32,000 nt of DNA from Bacilli bacterium (GTDB lineage Bacteria; Bacillota_I; Bacilli_A; RF39; UBA660): contig JAQVMY010000001.1 in NCBI GenBank assembly GCA_028703405.1, forward strand, positions 1-32,000. The letters are read 5' to 3'. The notes below the pieces were generated by a model. It had not been told where the DNA came from. It searched no databases and was given only the letters and a program-made list of their open reading frames with translations. This document shows positions 1 to 6,919 of the stretch, in pieces; the stretch's first letter is position 1, and each line of letters begins with the position of its first letter. The translations under genes and the position numbers were made by a program.

Positions 1-73
1 TATCCAAAATATAGTAGTCATGATTAGCTTTATTAATTAATTGGATAAGTTCACTCATTCTTTTTTGTACCAT
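1..73 (-). CDS. ligA: NAD-dependent DNA ligase, N-terminal fragment
   Basis: Only the first 24 codons are in the window; the gene runs off the left edge. The visible peptide begins MVQKRMSELIQLINKANHDY and continues YILD. This matches the start of the adenylation-domain Ia segment of bacterial LigA, where the conserved H-x-Y-Y binds the NMN part of NAD+. LigA seals nicks in DNA replication and repair. The start chosen is the ATG at 73-71, behind GGTGAT at the usual distance; an internal ATG five codons on lacks its own Shine-Dalgarno site. A ligA gene downstream of pcrA is the arrangement seen in Bacillus, which supports the call despite the short fragment. An extended -10 box lies just upstream, so it may be transcribed separately from pcrA. 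Confidence 0.85.
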   Translation of the reverse strand, partial: MVQKRMSELIQLINKANHDYYILD

Positions 74-91
74 ATTATCACCACTATTAAT

Positions 92-100
92 ATTATATCA
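92..100 (-). promoter_or_regulatory. extended -10 promoter candidate for ligA
   Basis: On the minus strand the sequence reads TGATATAAT, a perfect TGn extension plus TATAAT. There is no good -35 box, as is common for extended -10 promoters. The implied leader is only about 12 bases, barely enough for the GGTGAT ribosome site, so this is tentative. Confidence 0.35.
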
Positions 101-139
101 TAGTCATTTTTTAATCTCTATAAATTTTCTTAAGTTAAT

Positions 140-184
140 CATTTTCAATATGAAAATGTATCTACCTTTTGGGGTAAATACATT
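140..184. repeat. two abutting inverted repeats between the 54-residue gene and ligA
   Basis: Two dyads share their junction. The first, 140-158, has 8-base arms CATTTTCA/TGAAAATG around a 3-base centre. The second, 155-184, has 12-base arms (155-166 and 173-184) around a 6-base loop with one imperfect position. That position is a G-U wobble in minus-strand RNA but an A-C mismatch in plus-strand RNA, which suggests the hairpin acts in the minus-strand transcript. Only a short U run follows, so it may be a weak terminator or attenuator for the pcrA unit, or a protein-binding site in front of ligA. Confidence 0.5.
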
Positions 185-230
185 AAAATTTTATCGACAT
201 CTATATCATGTATTATAATTATAATGTTGC

Positions 231-395
231 TTACTTTTCCTTATTTAGAGCATCATATACAATTCTAAAAATGATAAATGAACCGATTAGTATTCCAATC
301 CACAAAAAGGGACTACGATGATTCTTAACAATAAAATCTTGAACTGGTTGGAACATCTTTTCTATCCATTTATATATTTTAGTTAGAATATCCAT
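231..395 (-). CDS. 54-residue single-pass membrane peptide in the pcrA-ligA operon
   Basis: This is a short gene of 54 codons plus a TAA stop, starting MDILTKIYKW. An amphipathic, lysine-containing first 25 residues is followed by one hydrophobic segment at about residues 30-47 (PFLWIGILIGSFIIFRIV) and a charged tail ending NKEK. The start is supported by AAAGGATG about 7-8 bases upstream. It begins only six bases after the pcrA stop, and its ribosome site lies over the end of pcrA, so translational coupling is likely. I do not recognise the family. The position between the replication/repair genes pcrA and ligA is the only clue to a role. It could be a lineage-specific small membrane protein that simply shares the transcript. 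Confidence 0.7.
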   Translation of the reverse strand: MDILTKIYKWIEKMFQPVQDFIVKNHRSPFLWIGILIGSFIIFRIVYDALNKEK

Positions 396-401
396 AAAGT
401 A

Positions 402-2486
402 TCATCCTTTCTTTATACTTTTATGACCTTTAACTAGCTTTTTAATGCCAAATTTTTGGGAGAACGCTACAGTTAATATTTTACCATCAACAGCAACAAT
501 ATAACCATTCCCAAAAATATCATGATTAATTCTATCACCAACTGAATATTCAGCGTTTTCATCAATGACATTATTAAATTTATTAAAGGTAAATTCTTCT
601 TCTATCGTTTCAATATCTAGGTATTCATCATCAATTTCTTCAATAAATCTACTTACTAAATTACGATTAGTCATACCATATATTGTTCGTTGTCTGGCAT
701 TAACTAGCCATAAGGCTTTTTTAGCCCGAGTAATCGCAACATAACAAAGGCGTCTTTCTTCTTCTATTTCATCATCACTATTACTGGAATTACTATGGGG
801 AAAAATACTTTCTTCTAATCCAACAACAAACACATAATCAAATTCCAATCCTTTAGCTGAATGAACAGTCATTAAGGTTAAAGCATTATCGTTGTTTTTA
901 TATGCTTCTACATCAGCCACAAGACTTATTTCATATAAAAACTCTTCTAATGATATTATACCATTTCTTTCTTCAAATTCTTTAGTAATTGTTTTAAATT
1001 CTTCAAGATTTTCGAGTCTTATTTCTGCTTCAACGCTTTTTTGGTTTATTAGTTCTTGTTTCATCCCACTATTATTAATAACTAGATCAACTAGTTCTGT
1101 TAAAGTTAAATTGTCTTTTTTATTTTTTATTTCTTCAATAATTTGTTTAAAATATAACTCTTTACCTTCACTAATAGCATCATACATTGAAGTGTTACTT
1201 ATGTCTGCTTGATTAACTAGTCTTTCAATTGTCCTTGTTCCAATTCCTCTCTTAGGAACATTAATAATTCTTAATAAGTTAATATTATCATTATTATTAT
1301 AAATTACTTTTAAATATGCGATTAAATCTTTTATTTCTTTACGATTATAGAAATAGACACTACCAACTATTTTGTAAGGAATATTTGCTTTTAATATCAC
1401 TTCTTCTAATATTCTTGATTGAGCATTAGTTCTATATAAAACAGCAATATCCTTGCCTTGAATTCCAGAAGATACTAATTCACTGACATTTTCAACTACG
1501 TATTCAGCTTCATCTCTCTCATTATATGATTGGTGATATGTTACTTTTGATCCAACCTCATTATCAGTCCAAAGATTTTTATCTTTCTTTTGAGTATTAT
1601 TTTTAATTATATCATTAGCAACATTCAAAATATTTTGAGTTGAACGATAGTTCTTTTCAAGTAATATAACTTCAGAATTTTTGTAATCTTTTTCGAAATT
1701 CAATATATTCCTGTAATTCGCCCCCCTAAATGAATAAATAGATTGTGATTCATCACCAACAACACATATATTTTGATATTTAGCACTTATCATTTTAGTC
1801 AATAAATATTGAACCTCATTAGTATCTTGATATTCATCAATTAGAATATATTTATATTTTTCTTGATATTTTTTTAATACATCAGGATGTTTTTTAAATA
1901 AAACTAATGGAAGCATTAATAAATCATCAAAATCTAAAGAATTGCCATCAAACAATCTTTTTTCATATTTATTAAATATTTCTACAGTTTTTTTATCAAA
2001 TTCAGTGTTTACAAACTTCTCATATCCAGAAGAATCAATTAATTCATTTTTATTACTACTAATAATACCCCTAATAGCCCGAGGATTATAAACTTTGGGA
2101 TCTATATTTAAATCTCTCATTATTTTTTTTATCATTGTTAAAGAATCGTCGCTATCTAAAATAGTAAAGTTTTTCTTGTAACCTAATTTATCATAATGTT
2201 CTCTAATAATTGATAAACCAAAAGAATGGAAAGTTGATATTTGAATTTCATAAGCACTTTGCCCTAGAATGTTTATAACCCTTTCCTTCATTTCTTTTGC
2301 TGCTTTATTAGTAAATGTGATGGCTAAAATGGAACCTGCATCAACTTGCTTTTCTTGAATTAAATATGCAATTCTTGTTGTTAGCACTTTAGTTTTACCA
2401 CTACCAGCTCCAGCGAGAACCAGTAACGGACCTTCGGTAGTTATTACTGCTTTTTTTTGTTGTTCATTTAAATTGTCTAGATTCAT
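402..2486 (-). CDS. pcrA: ATP-dependent DNA helicase PcrA (UvrD family, SF1)
   Basis: A 694-residue superfamily 1A 3'-5' helicase that unwinds DNA in repair and plasmid replication and clears RecA or stalled complexes. Motifs appear in order: Q motif LNEQQKKAV (6-14), Walker A AGAGSGKT (25-32), Walker B LIDEYQDTNEVQ, motif III VVGDESQSIYSFRGA, motif IV YRSTQNIL, motif V TVHSAKGLEFDYVF, motif VI LCYVAITRAKK. The C-terminus carries the Tudor-like PcrA tail, with GDRINHDIFGNGYIVAV, that in Bacillus contacts RNA polymerase. Length is slightly below the 720-740 usual for PcrA. The start chosen is the ATG at 2486-2484, preceded by GGGTGATAAA; an in-frame GTG four codons upstream is part of that ribosome site. 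It is followed by the 54-residue gene and ligA. Confidence 0.96.
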   Translation of the reverse strand: MNLDNLNEQQKKAVITTEGPLLVLAGAGSGKTKVLTTRIAYLIQEKQVDAGSILAITFTNKAAKEMKERVINILGQSAYEIQISTFHSFGLSIIREHYDKLGYKKNFTILDSDDSLTMIKKIMRDLNIDPKVYNPRAIRGIISSNKNELIDSSGYEKFVNTEFDKKTVEIFNKYEKRLFDGNSLDFDDLLMLPLVLFKKHPDVLKKYQEKYKYILIDEYQDTNEVQYLLTKMISAKYQNICVVGDESQSIYSFRGANYRNILNFEKDYKNSEVILLEKNYRSTQNILNVANDIIKNNTQKKDKNLWTDNEVGSKVTYHQSYNERDEAEYVVENVSELVSSGIQGKDIAVLYRTNAQSRILEEVILKANIPYKIVGSVYFYNRKEIKDLIAYLKVIYNNNDNINLLRIINVPKRGIGTRTIERLVNQADISNTSMYDAISEGKELYFKQIIEEIKNKKDNLTLTELVDLVINNSGMKQELINQKSVEAEIRLENLEEFKTITKEFEERNGIISLEEFLYEISLVADVEAYKNNDNALTLMTVHSAKGLEFDYVFVVGLEESIFPHSNSSNSDDEIEEERRLCYVAITRAKKALWLVNARQRTIYGMTNRNLVSRFIEEIDDEYLDIETIEEEFTFNKFNNVIDENAEYSVGDRINHDIFGNGYIVAVDGKILTVAFSQKFGIKKLVKGHKSIKKG

Positions 2487-2506
2487 TTTATCACCCACTT
2501 AATGAT

Positions 2507-2534
2507 AACATAAAAAGACTTAAATTATAAGTCT
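2507..2534 (-). terminator. terminator of the amidohydrolase-like gene, stop codon in the loop
   Basis: Perfect 7-base stem AGACTTA/TAAGTCT (2516-2522 and 2528-2534) with a 5-base loop, followed on the minus strand by TTTTTATG. The TAA stop of the gene at 2525-3253 lies in the loop. The core is shared with the terminator at 3299-3317. Confidence 0.8.
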
Positions 2535-3253
2535 GTTATCTTGCTATCTTCTAATAATTTTCTTTTATTTTCTACCCAGTTAGATTGTTTAAAAAAGGAA
2601 ATAAGATTTTCAAAGGAAGTTATTAACTTAATAAGATTTTGAGGATAATCTACATCTCGATATATTCTATTTATTTCAATTTGAACTGCAGGAATTTTGG
2701 TTAAAGTTGAAGTCGTTTTAGTTACTGTTCTCTGGAAACTAGCTGGAAAAAGTTGATTAAATCCAACATTCATAATTCCTTGTTCTTCGAAAAATAATTT
2801 TATTGTTTCTGGAATCAATTTAAAATTATTTAAATTATCCCCATAATCTGTACCTAAATCAATATCTAAATATCTATCTTCCGCCATACCGTGGATATCA
2901 AAAAAAAGTTCAATTTCTTCATCATTGATAATTTCAATTATTTTATTTTTATATGTAGTTGCAAATCCAGAACCATCATTATTAAAATTATAACCATCAT
3001 TTTTATTTTTATATATGATATGACAACCCGTTAATTGGTGCAGTAATTTTACTAAACCTCCTGTTAATAATTCAGCCTTTTTCTTATTTCCATTAGTAAA
3101 ATGATTAACAGTATGAGGCGCGGATAATAAAATTGGAATGACACCTTTAATATATGTGTATGAAGTTGTCTTGGTCAAATCACCATAATATGAATTATCG
3201 GAAAACTCCTGTTCGTATTTTGTTATTAAAAAAATTTTTTCATTGTCAGTCAT
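2525..3253 (-). CDS. N-formylglutamate amidohydrolase-like hydrolase
   Basis: A 242-residue cytosolic protein with the metal-site pattern of the FGase (HutG-like) family: SAPHTVNH (44-51), DIHG (119-122) and VQIEINR (190-196), expected to supply His, Asp-x-His and Glu ligands for zinc. HutG-type members cleave N-formyl-L-glutamate to glutamate and formate in histidine degradation. No hut gene lies nearby and many Firmicutes relatives are uncharacterised, so the substrate is unknown; a peptide or poly-gamma-glutamate-like amide is possible. The start is the ATG at 3253-3251 behind AGGTGA; an in-frame GTG upstream belongs to the ribosome site. The gene stands alone between two near-identical terminators, so it is probably transcribed by itself. 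Its stop sits in the terminator loop. Confidence 0.7.
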   Translation of the reverse strand: MTDNEKIFLITKYEQEFSDNSYYGDLTKTTSYTYIKGVIPILLSAPHTVNHFTNGNKKKAELLTGGLVKLLHQLTGCHIIYKNKNDGYNFNNDGSGFATTYKNKIIEIINDEEIELFFDIHGMAEDRYLDIDLGTDYGDNLNNFKLIPETIKLFFEEQGIMNVGFNQLFPASFQRTVTKTTSTLTKIPAVQIEINRIYRDVDYPQNLIKLITSFENLISFFKQSNWVENKRKLLEDSKITDL

Positions 3254-3289
3254 TATGTAATTCACCTACTTATTATATATATTAATAAT

Positions 3290-3317
3290 AACACAAAAGG
3301 ACTTAAATTATAAGTCC
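3290..3317 (-). terminator. terminator downstream of fic
   Basis: Perfect 7-base stem GGACTTA/TAAGTCC (3299-3305 and 3311-3317), loop of 5, followed on the minus strand by TTTTGTGTTATT. It lies about 60 bases after the fic stop and would end the antitoxin-fic transcript. The inner 17 bases are identical to the terminator at 2516-2534. Confidence 0.75.
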
Positions 3318-3375
3318 CTTATTTTTAGTATGAACTATTAGATCGCCTATATACAATTTTAATACGGAAAGTGCT

Positions 3376-4047
3376 TCATCGTTGTTTACTTATTTCTTGC
3401 TCATTTACTTTTACTAGTGATTTGCTTAAAACATGTTTTAATAAACTAGTATCTCCTATTTTCGCACTTATTATACAGCCTTCAATAAGGTTTTTTTTAT
3501 CTTCTTTAGTCCATCTACTGTATTCTAATTTGTAATCTTTAAAGTTAGTTTTTTTATTAATATATTGAAGATATTGCCTAAAGAATTCCCTTTGAACTCT
3601 TCCATTTCCTTCCCTAAAGGGATGAATAATATCAATTTCACCATAATAATGCGCTAAATAATTTAATAGGGAATCCTCATCAGTTACCATTTTTAAATCT
3701 TTTTTCATTTGTAGTAAATTACACTTCAAATATTTACCAATAAACTCTGGTCTACAAAAAGGTATACCACTTTTATTGATATTTTCATTTCTGATTTCGC
3801 CTGCAAAATCATACAAATCTTCAAAAATGTATTTATGAATATCTAAATAATGATTAATATCAAAATTCCCAGTAAACTCCTTTAAATATATTTTGGATAA
3901 CTTATAAGTTGAATAACCACGCTCAACATCTTCTAATAACTTTTTATCCATTATTCCCAACTTATTTATTAAAACATTTGTTCCTGGATAACAATATAAA
4001 GACTCAAAATTGATTATTTTTTCATATTTATCTTGTGCGTTTATCAT
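3376..4047 (-). CDS. fic: Fic-domain adenylyltransferase toxin (class I, VbhT/FicT-like)
   Basis: A 223-residue Fic protein. The catalytic loop HPFREGNGR (142-150) is intact, matching HPFx(D/E)GNGR, so the active-site His143-equivalent region, the acidic metal ligand and the phosphate-binding Arg are present. The flap is seen upstream at about 80-103 (FAGEIRNENINKSG then IPFCRPEFIG). Fic enzymes usually transfer AMP from ATP to a target hydroxyl; class I bacterial members modify gyrase and topoisomerase IV and stop growth. The target here is unknown. The chosen ATG at 4047-4045 has AAGGAAG upstream; an in-frame TTG twelve codons earlier is less likely. The first 20 bases overlap the end of the upstream small gene, which looks like its antitoxin. 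No N-terminal inhibitory helix is obvious in the protein, consistent with class I. Confidence 0.9.
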   Translation of the reverse strand: MINAQDKYEKIINFESLYCYPGTNVLINKLGIMDKKLLEDVERGYSTYKLSKIYLKEFTGNFDINHYLDIHKYIFEDLYDFAGEIRNENINKSGIPFCRPEFIGKYLKCNLLQMKKDLKMVTDEDSLLNYLAHYYGEIDIIHPFREGNGRVQREFFRQYLQYINKKTNFKDYKLEYSRWTKEDKKNLIEGCIISAKIGDTSLLKHVLSKSLVKVNEQEISKQR

Positions 4048-4231
4048 TTTGTTCTTTTCTTCCTTTTTGATTATGAAGGTCAACTAAATTTTTTAGAACT
4101 TTATTAGGATTCTTATTTTCTCTTATTGAGTCTTTTATTTCTTTTATTTCCTCATCTATATGATAAGTATTTTCAGTTTCTACATTTGCAATTGATTCGT
4201 TAATTGCTTTATCAATATCTCGTTCTGACAT
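4028..4231 (-). CDS. VbhA-like antitoxin of the Fic toxin
   Basis: A 67-residue charged, mainly helical protein starting MSERDIDKAI. By eye it aligns without gaps to the VbhA antitoxin from the first helix through the C-terminal helix (here ESIANVETEN, then DEEIKEIKDSI and KNLVDLHNQ). In VbhA-type inhibitors the motif (S/T)xxxE(G/N) places a Glu that blocks ATP in the Fic site. Here the aligned residues are N16-V-E-T-E20-N21: the Glu and following Asn are kept but Ser/Thr is replaced by Asn. It overlaps the fic start by 20 bases, as expected for a toxin-antitoxin pair. The start is the ATG at 4231-4229 behind GGGGTGATAAA. Confidence 0.75.
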   Translation of the reverse strand: MSERDIDKAINESIANVETENTYHIDEEIKEIKDSIRENKNPNKVLKNLVDLHNQKGRKEQNDKRTR

Positions 4232-4260
4232 TTTATCACCCCACAAATATATGTTTTATT

Positions 4261-4280
4261 ATTAGTAATCTAGTACTAAT
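4261..4280. repeat. inverted repeat in the antitoxin-fic leader
   Basis: ATTAGTA and TACTAAT form perfect 7-base arms around ATCTAG. The dyad lies between the promoter at 4300-4328 and the antitoxin start. That is the position expected of an autoregulatory operator or a leader hairpin; the function is inferred from position only. Confidence 0.5.
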
Positions 4281-4299
4281 TTATCCCTCAAGTGAAGTT

Positions 4300-4328
4300 A
4301 TAATAACACTTTTTTTGTAAAATGTAAA
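4300..4328 (-). promoter_or_regulatory. sigma-A-type promoter of the antitoxin-fic operon
   Basis: On the minus strand TTTACA (4328-4323) and TATTAT (4305-4300) are separated by exactly 17 bases, 5 of 6 matches in each box. The predicted start near 4293 gives a leader of about 60 bases that contains the 4261-4280 dyad. Confidence 0.6.
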
Positions 4329-4354
4329 GATTCAATTTATAATAAAGTAACATA

Positions 4355-4384
4355 GAAAAACATATAACAATTTATATGTTTTTC
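4355..4384 (-). terminator. terminator of the germinant receptor operon
   Basis: A 13-base perfect stem (4355-4367 and 4372-4384) with a 4-base loop begins directly after the gerAB-like stop codon. The 3' arm ends in TTTTTC in the minus-strand RNA. It is AT-rich, but its position right at the operon end supports a terminator. Confidence 0.65.
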
Positions 4385-5542
4385 TTATATCTTTAAATCA
4401 CTTACAACTTTATAATACACCTTACTATTTTTAATCAATACTGCATTCACACCCTTTTTCTTAATTTTAGTTTTCCTAAATTTAATTTCTGCAAAAATCC
4501 AGACAACCAAAGGAATTACAATTTGAAATGGAATTGCATAAATCGGATAAATAATTAGAAAATCAACTAAATTAATGATATTATCATAAACAATCATTCC
4601 AAGTACTACCATTAGAATTGCAATAGGTATGGTGAAATCTTTATAATTCCTAATATTGAATAAACTTGCTACACCTTTGGTGGCAGCTAAAAGTGTAATA
4701 GTTATTTTAGCAATACCAAGGAGTATAAAGTTGATCATAACTATTCCTTCAATTTTAGTTAAAAATTTACCAAGACCAATGATTCTTATTGCTACAAAAG
4801 ATGGAAATAAAGAAGAACGAACCATTTCTTGCCCTAATAAGACAATATTTCTTAAACTGACAAAGAGTAATATTGTGGCACCAAACGCTATTCCATATAT
4901 AAATACCCTATAAGGGCTTTCATCTTTTTTTAATGAATTAGAAACAGTTAAAAACAATACAGTTTCAGCATAAGGAAATGAAAACATTAAGAACGCATCT
5001 GATAAAAATTCAAGTGGTTTATGGTTAAATAACGGATATAAATTTTCTATTCTGCCATTATTAACTCCTAATATAATAGTAGTTATTACAACCAATAAAA
5101 TAACAACCAGTACAATTATCGACCACCTACCTATTGTTCTCATACCACTTCTAACTAAATAAACTGCTACAACTATAATTGATAACATAACAATAACTTG
5201 TGGCGTGTCTTGTTTTACTGTAGATTGGATATACTCAGAAAAATCTCTTAAAACTAAAGCACCTAGATGCCAAGCATACCAGGTAAACATAACAATGAAA
5301 ATTCTGCCACCAATTTTTCCAAACAATTCTAAGAAAACTTCATATATATCTTTTTTTGGATACAGTTTCACTATTCTGGCATAAACAAGAACCATAGGTA
5401 TTGCTAGCAATGCTCCAGTTATTACACTAACCCACGAATCTTGAATTAAAACAGTACTTCCACCTGATACAATTGAACTTCCAAGAACAAAGCATGTCAT
5501 CGTCGCAATCATTAGTTTTTTAGAAATTATTTCTGTATTCAA
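4385..5542 (-). CDS. gerAB: spore germination permease, GerAB/GerKB family (B subunit)
   Basis: A 385-residue integral membrane protein of the APC-superfamily endospore germination permeases. These sit in the spore inner membrane and bind the nutrient germinant as part of the GerA receptor. About ten hydrophobic segments are spread along the protein, with family features such as the early GSSIVSGG segment, LYPKKDIYEV in the first cytosolic loop, and PLFNHKPLEF in the middle. It is the last gene of the operon, 15 bases after the small D gene. No ATG fits the N-terminus; the start is TTG at 5542-5540 behind AGAGGTGA. The C-terminal tail of about 35 residues after the last helix is basic. The amino acid or sugar recognised cannot be read from the sequence. 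Confidence 0.9.
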   Translation of the reverse strand: MNTEIISKKLMIATMTCFVLGSSIVSGGSTVLIQDSWVSVITGALLAIPMVLVYARIVKLYPKKDIYEVFLELFGKIGGRIFIVMFTWYAWHLGALVLRDFSEYIQSTVKQDTPQVIVMLSIIVVAVYLVRSGMRTIGRWSIIVLVVILLVVITTIILGVNNGRIENLYPLFNHKPLEFLSDAFLMFSFPYAETVLFLTVSNSLKKDESPYRVFIYGIAFGATILLFVSLRNIVLLGQEMVRSSLFPSFVAIRIIGLGKFLTKIEGIVMINFILLGIAKITITLLAATKGVASLFNIRNYKDFTIPIAILMVVLGMIVYDNIINLVDFLIIYPIYAIPFQIVIPLVVWIFAEIKFRKTKIKKKGVNAVLIKNSKVYYKVVSDLKI

Positions 5543-5557
5543 TGTTATTCACCTCTT

Positions 5558-5770
5558 CTAAGTTTTAATTATAGATTTCAATAAATATTCTATTAATTTA
5601 GTAGGTGATGGTAGTTTTACTCCAATCACAACTAAAACAAGTGTTACAAAACTTAATGCTAACAAAGTGCTGTATATAATAGTTTCCTTTTTATTTTGGC
5701 TCTTAATAAGAGGAATATAATCAAAACCGATTATAAAAATATACGAAATAATAACTATAACAAGAACCAT
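5558..5770 (-). CDS. small two-helix germinant receptor D subunit
   Basis: A 70-residue protein starting MVLVIVIISY with two hydrophobic segments, about residues 1-20 and 32-52, joined by a short charged loop (KSQNKKET). The end, LPSPTKLIEYLLKSIIK, resembles small D proteins encoded in many Bacillus ger operons, which modulate receptor activity. Its position between the C and B subunit genes supports this. The start is the ATG at 5770-5768 behind GAGGTGA; an in-frame GTG three codons upstream lies in the ribosome site. It is 13 bases from the preceding gene and 15 from the next. Assignment rests on size, topology and context, since the family is weakly conserved. Confidence 0.7.
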   Translation of the reverse strand: MVLVIVIISYIFIIGFDYIPLIKSQNKKETIIYSTLLALSFVTLVLVVIGVKLPSPTKLIEYLLKSIIKT

Positions 5771-5783
5771 CTTATTCACCTCA

Positions 5784-6914
5784 TTATCTAAAAAAAGCTG
5801 TGTTTTTTATATCTACTTTACAATCAATTTTAATATCTAAAGTAGAAAAATTATTATTCCAATCCTTCTTTAATTCATTCCATAATTTTGGGTCTTTTCT
5901 ATAGATAAGATTACCTAGTCTAAGAATATCATAACTGCCTTCTTTTTGAATATCGCTAATTACTTTTTCAATTCTAGATTTCAAATTTTTAGCAGCAATC
6001 TTTTCTAATTCCTCAATTTTTTTTGAATTAAGTAATTTTTCTTGATGATTAAATTCACTAAGAAAACCTTCGACTTCAATTTTTAAAGTATATTTTATTT
6101 TAGTATCCTCTTTAACATAGTCTATTTTAGTGTTACTTTTTTTTATTTCAATAGTTACATTATGATTATCTTCCCCTTCTGTACTAAAAGTTAATATTCC
6201 ACTCCCTATTTCATCTATTCCAAAAAGAAAGTACTTTACTTCTTCAAATGACAAAAATCCATCTAATTTGTCATCTTTAAAAGTGGCCATTCCATCTAAA
6301 CGAACAACTTCATTTTCATTAGATATAACCTTTTTAAAAACTGGTAACACAAGTTCTACACCCTGCCCCTTTAATATATTTATAACATTATATAACTCAA
6401 TACCTTTAATATATAAATTAATCGCTTTACTATCAGAAATTATATCCATTATTTTAAATGAGATAATATTTTGAGTAACACCTTTTGTTTTAAGTAACTC
6501 TGCTGCACTTTCTTCTTTAGATATCAAAACAATCGTTGTTTCTCTAATCTCTCCATCTCTTATAAAAAAATTCATAAAGTCAGATATTCCATCATTTCTT
6601 GCAACTTCATTATTAATTATTATTATCATAGCATCACCAAAATACAATTTATTGGATGCAGTTGCTCTAGCATCCCAAATTGCATCAAAAATGGTTTTAC
6701 CAGTAGATTGTATTAATTTAGTAACAACTCCTGTTTCTTTGTTAGAATTTGATAAATCAATAATTTCAAAAGTTAATAAATAATTTTCTTCGTCCTTTTT
6801 ATCAATTGCAATACCAGCAACAATAGTAAATTCATCTATTCCAACATAGTTCCAGCATCCAGTTAAAAATAATGTTGATATTATCACCAATATAATTAAT
6901 ATCTTTTTTTTCAT
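5784..6914 (-). CDS. gerAC: spore germination lipoprotein, Ger(x)C family (C subunit)
   Basis: A 376-residue lipoprotein of the GerAC family, which is anchored to the outer face of the spore inner membrane and completes the receptor. The N-terminus MKKKILIILV leads into a hydrophobic core and lipobox LTGC with Cys20 as the acylated residue. It is followed by WNYVGIDEFTIVAGIAID, the typical opening of this family. The remainder is a soluble three-domain region without further membrane segments. The chosen start is the ATG at 6914-6912, with GGGTGA upstream overlapping the gerAA stop codon. A GTG start at 6923, giving a 4-base GTGA overlap, is the alternative. It lies between the A and D genes of the operon. 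Confidence 0.9.
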   Translation of the reverse strand: MKKKILIILVIISTLFLTGCWNYVGIDEFTIVAGIAIDKKDEENYLLTFEIIDLSNSNKETGVVTKLIQSTGKTIFDAIWDARATASNKLYFGDAMIIIINNEVARNDGISDFMNFFIRDGEIRETTIVLISKEESAAELLKTKGVTQNIISFKIMDIISDSKAINLYIKGIELYNVINILKGQGVELVLPVFKKVISNENEVVRLDGMATFKDDKLDGFLSFEEVKYFLFGIDEIGSGILTFSTEGEDNHNVTIEIKKSNTKIDYVKEDTKIKYTLKIEVEGFLSEFNHQEKLLNSKKIEELEKIAAKNLKSRIEKVISDIQKEGSYDILRLGNLIYRKDPKLWNELKKDWNNNFSTLDIKIDCKVDIKNTAFFR

Positions 6915-6919
6915 TATTT

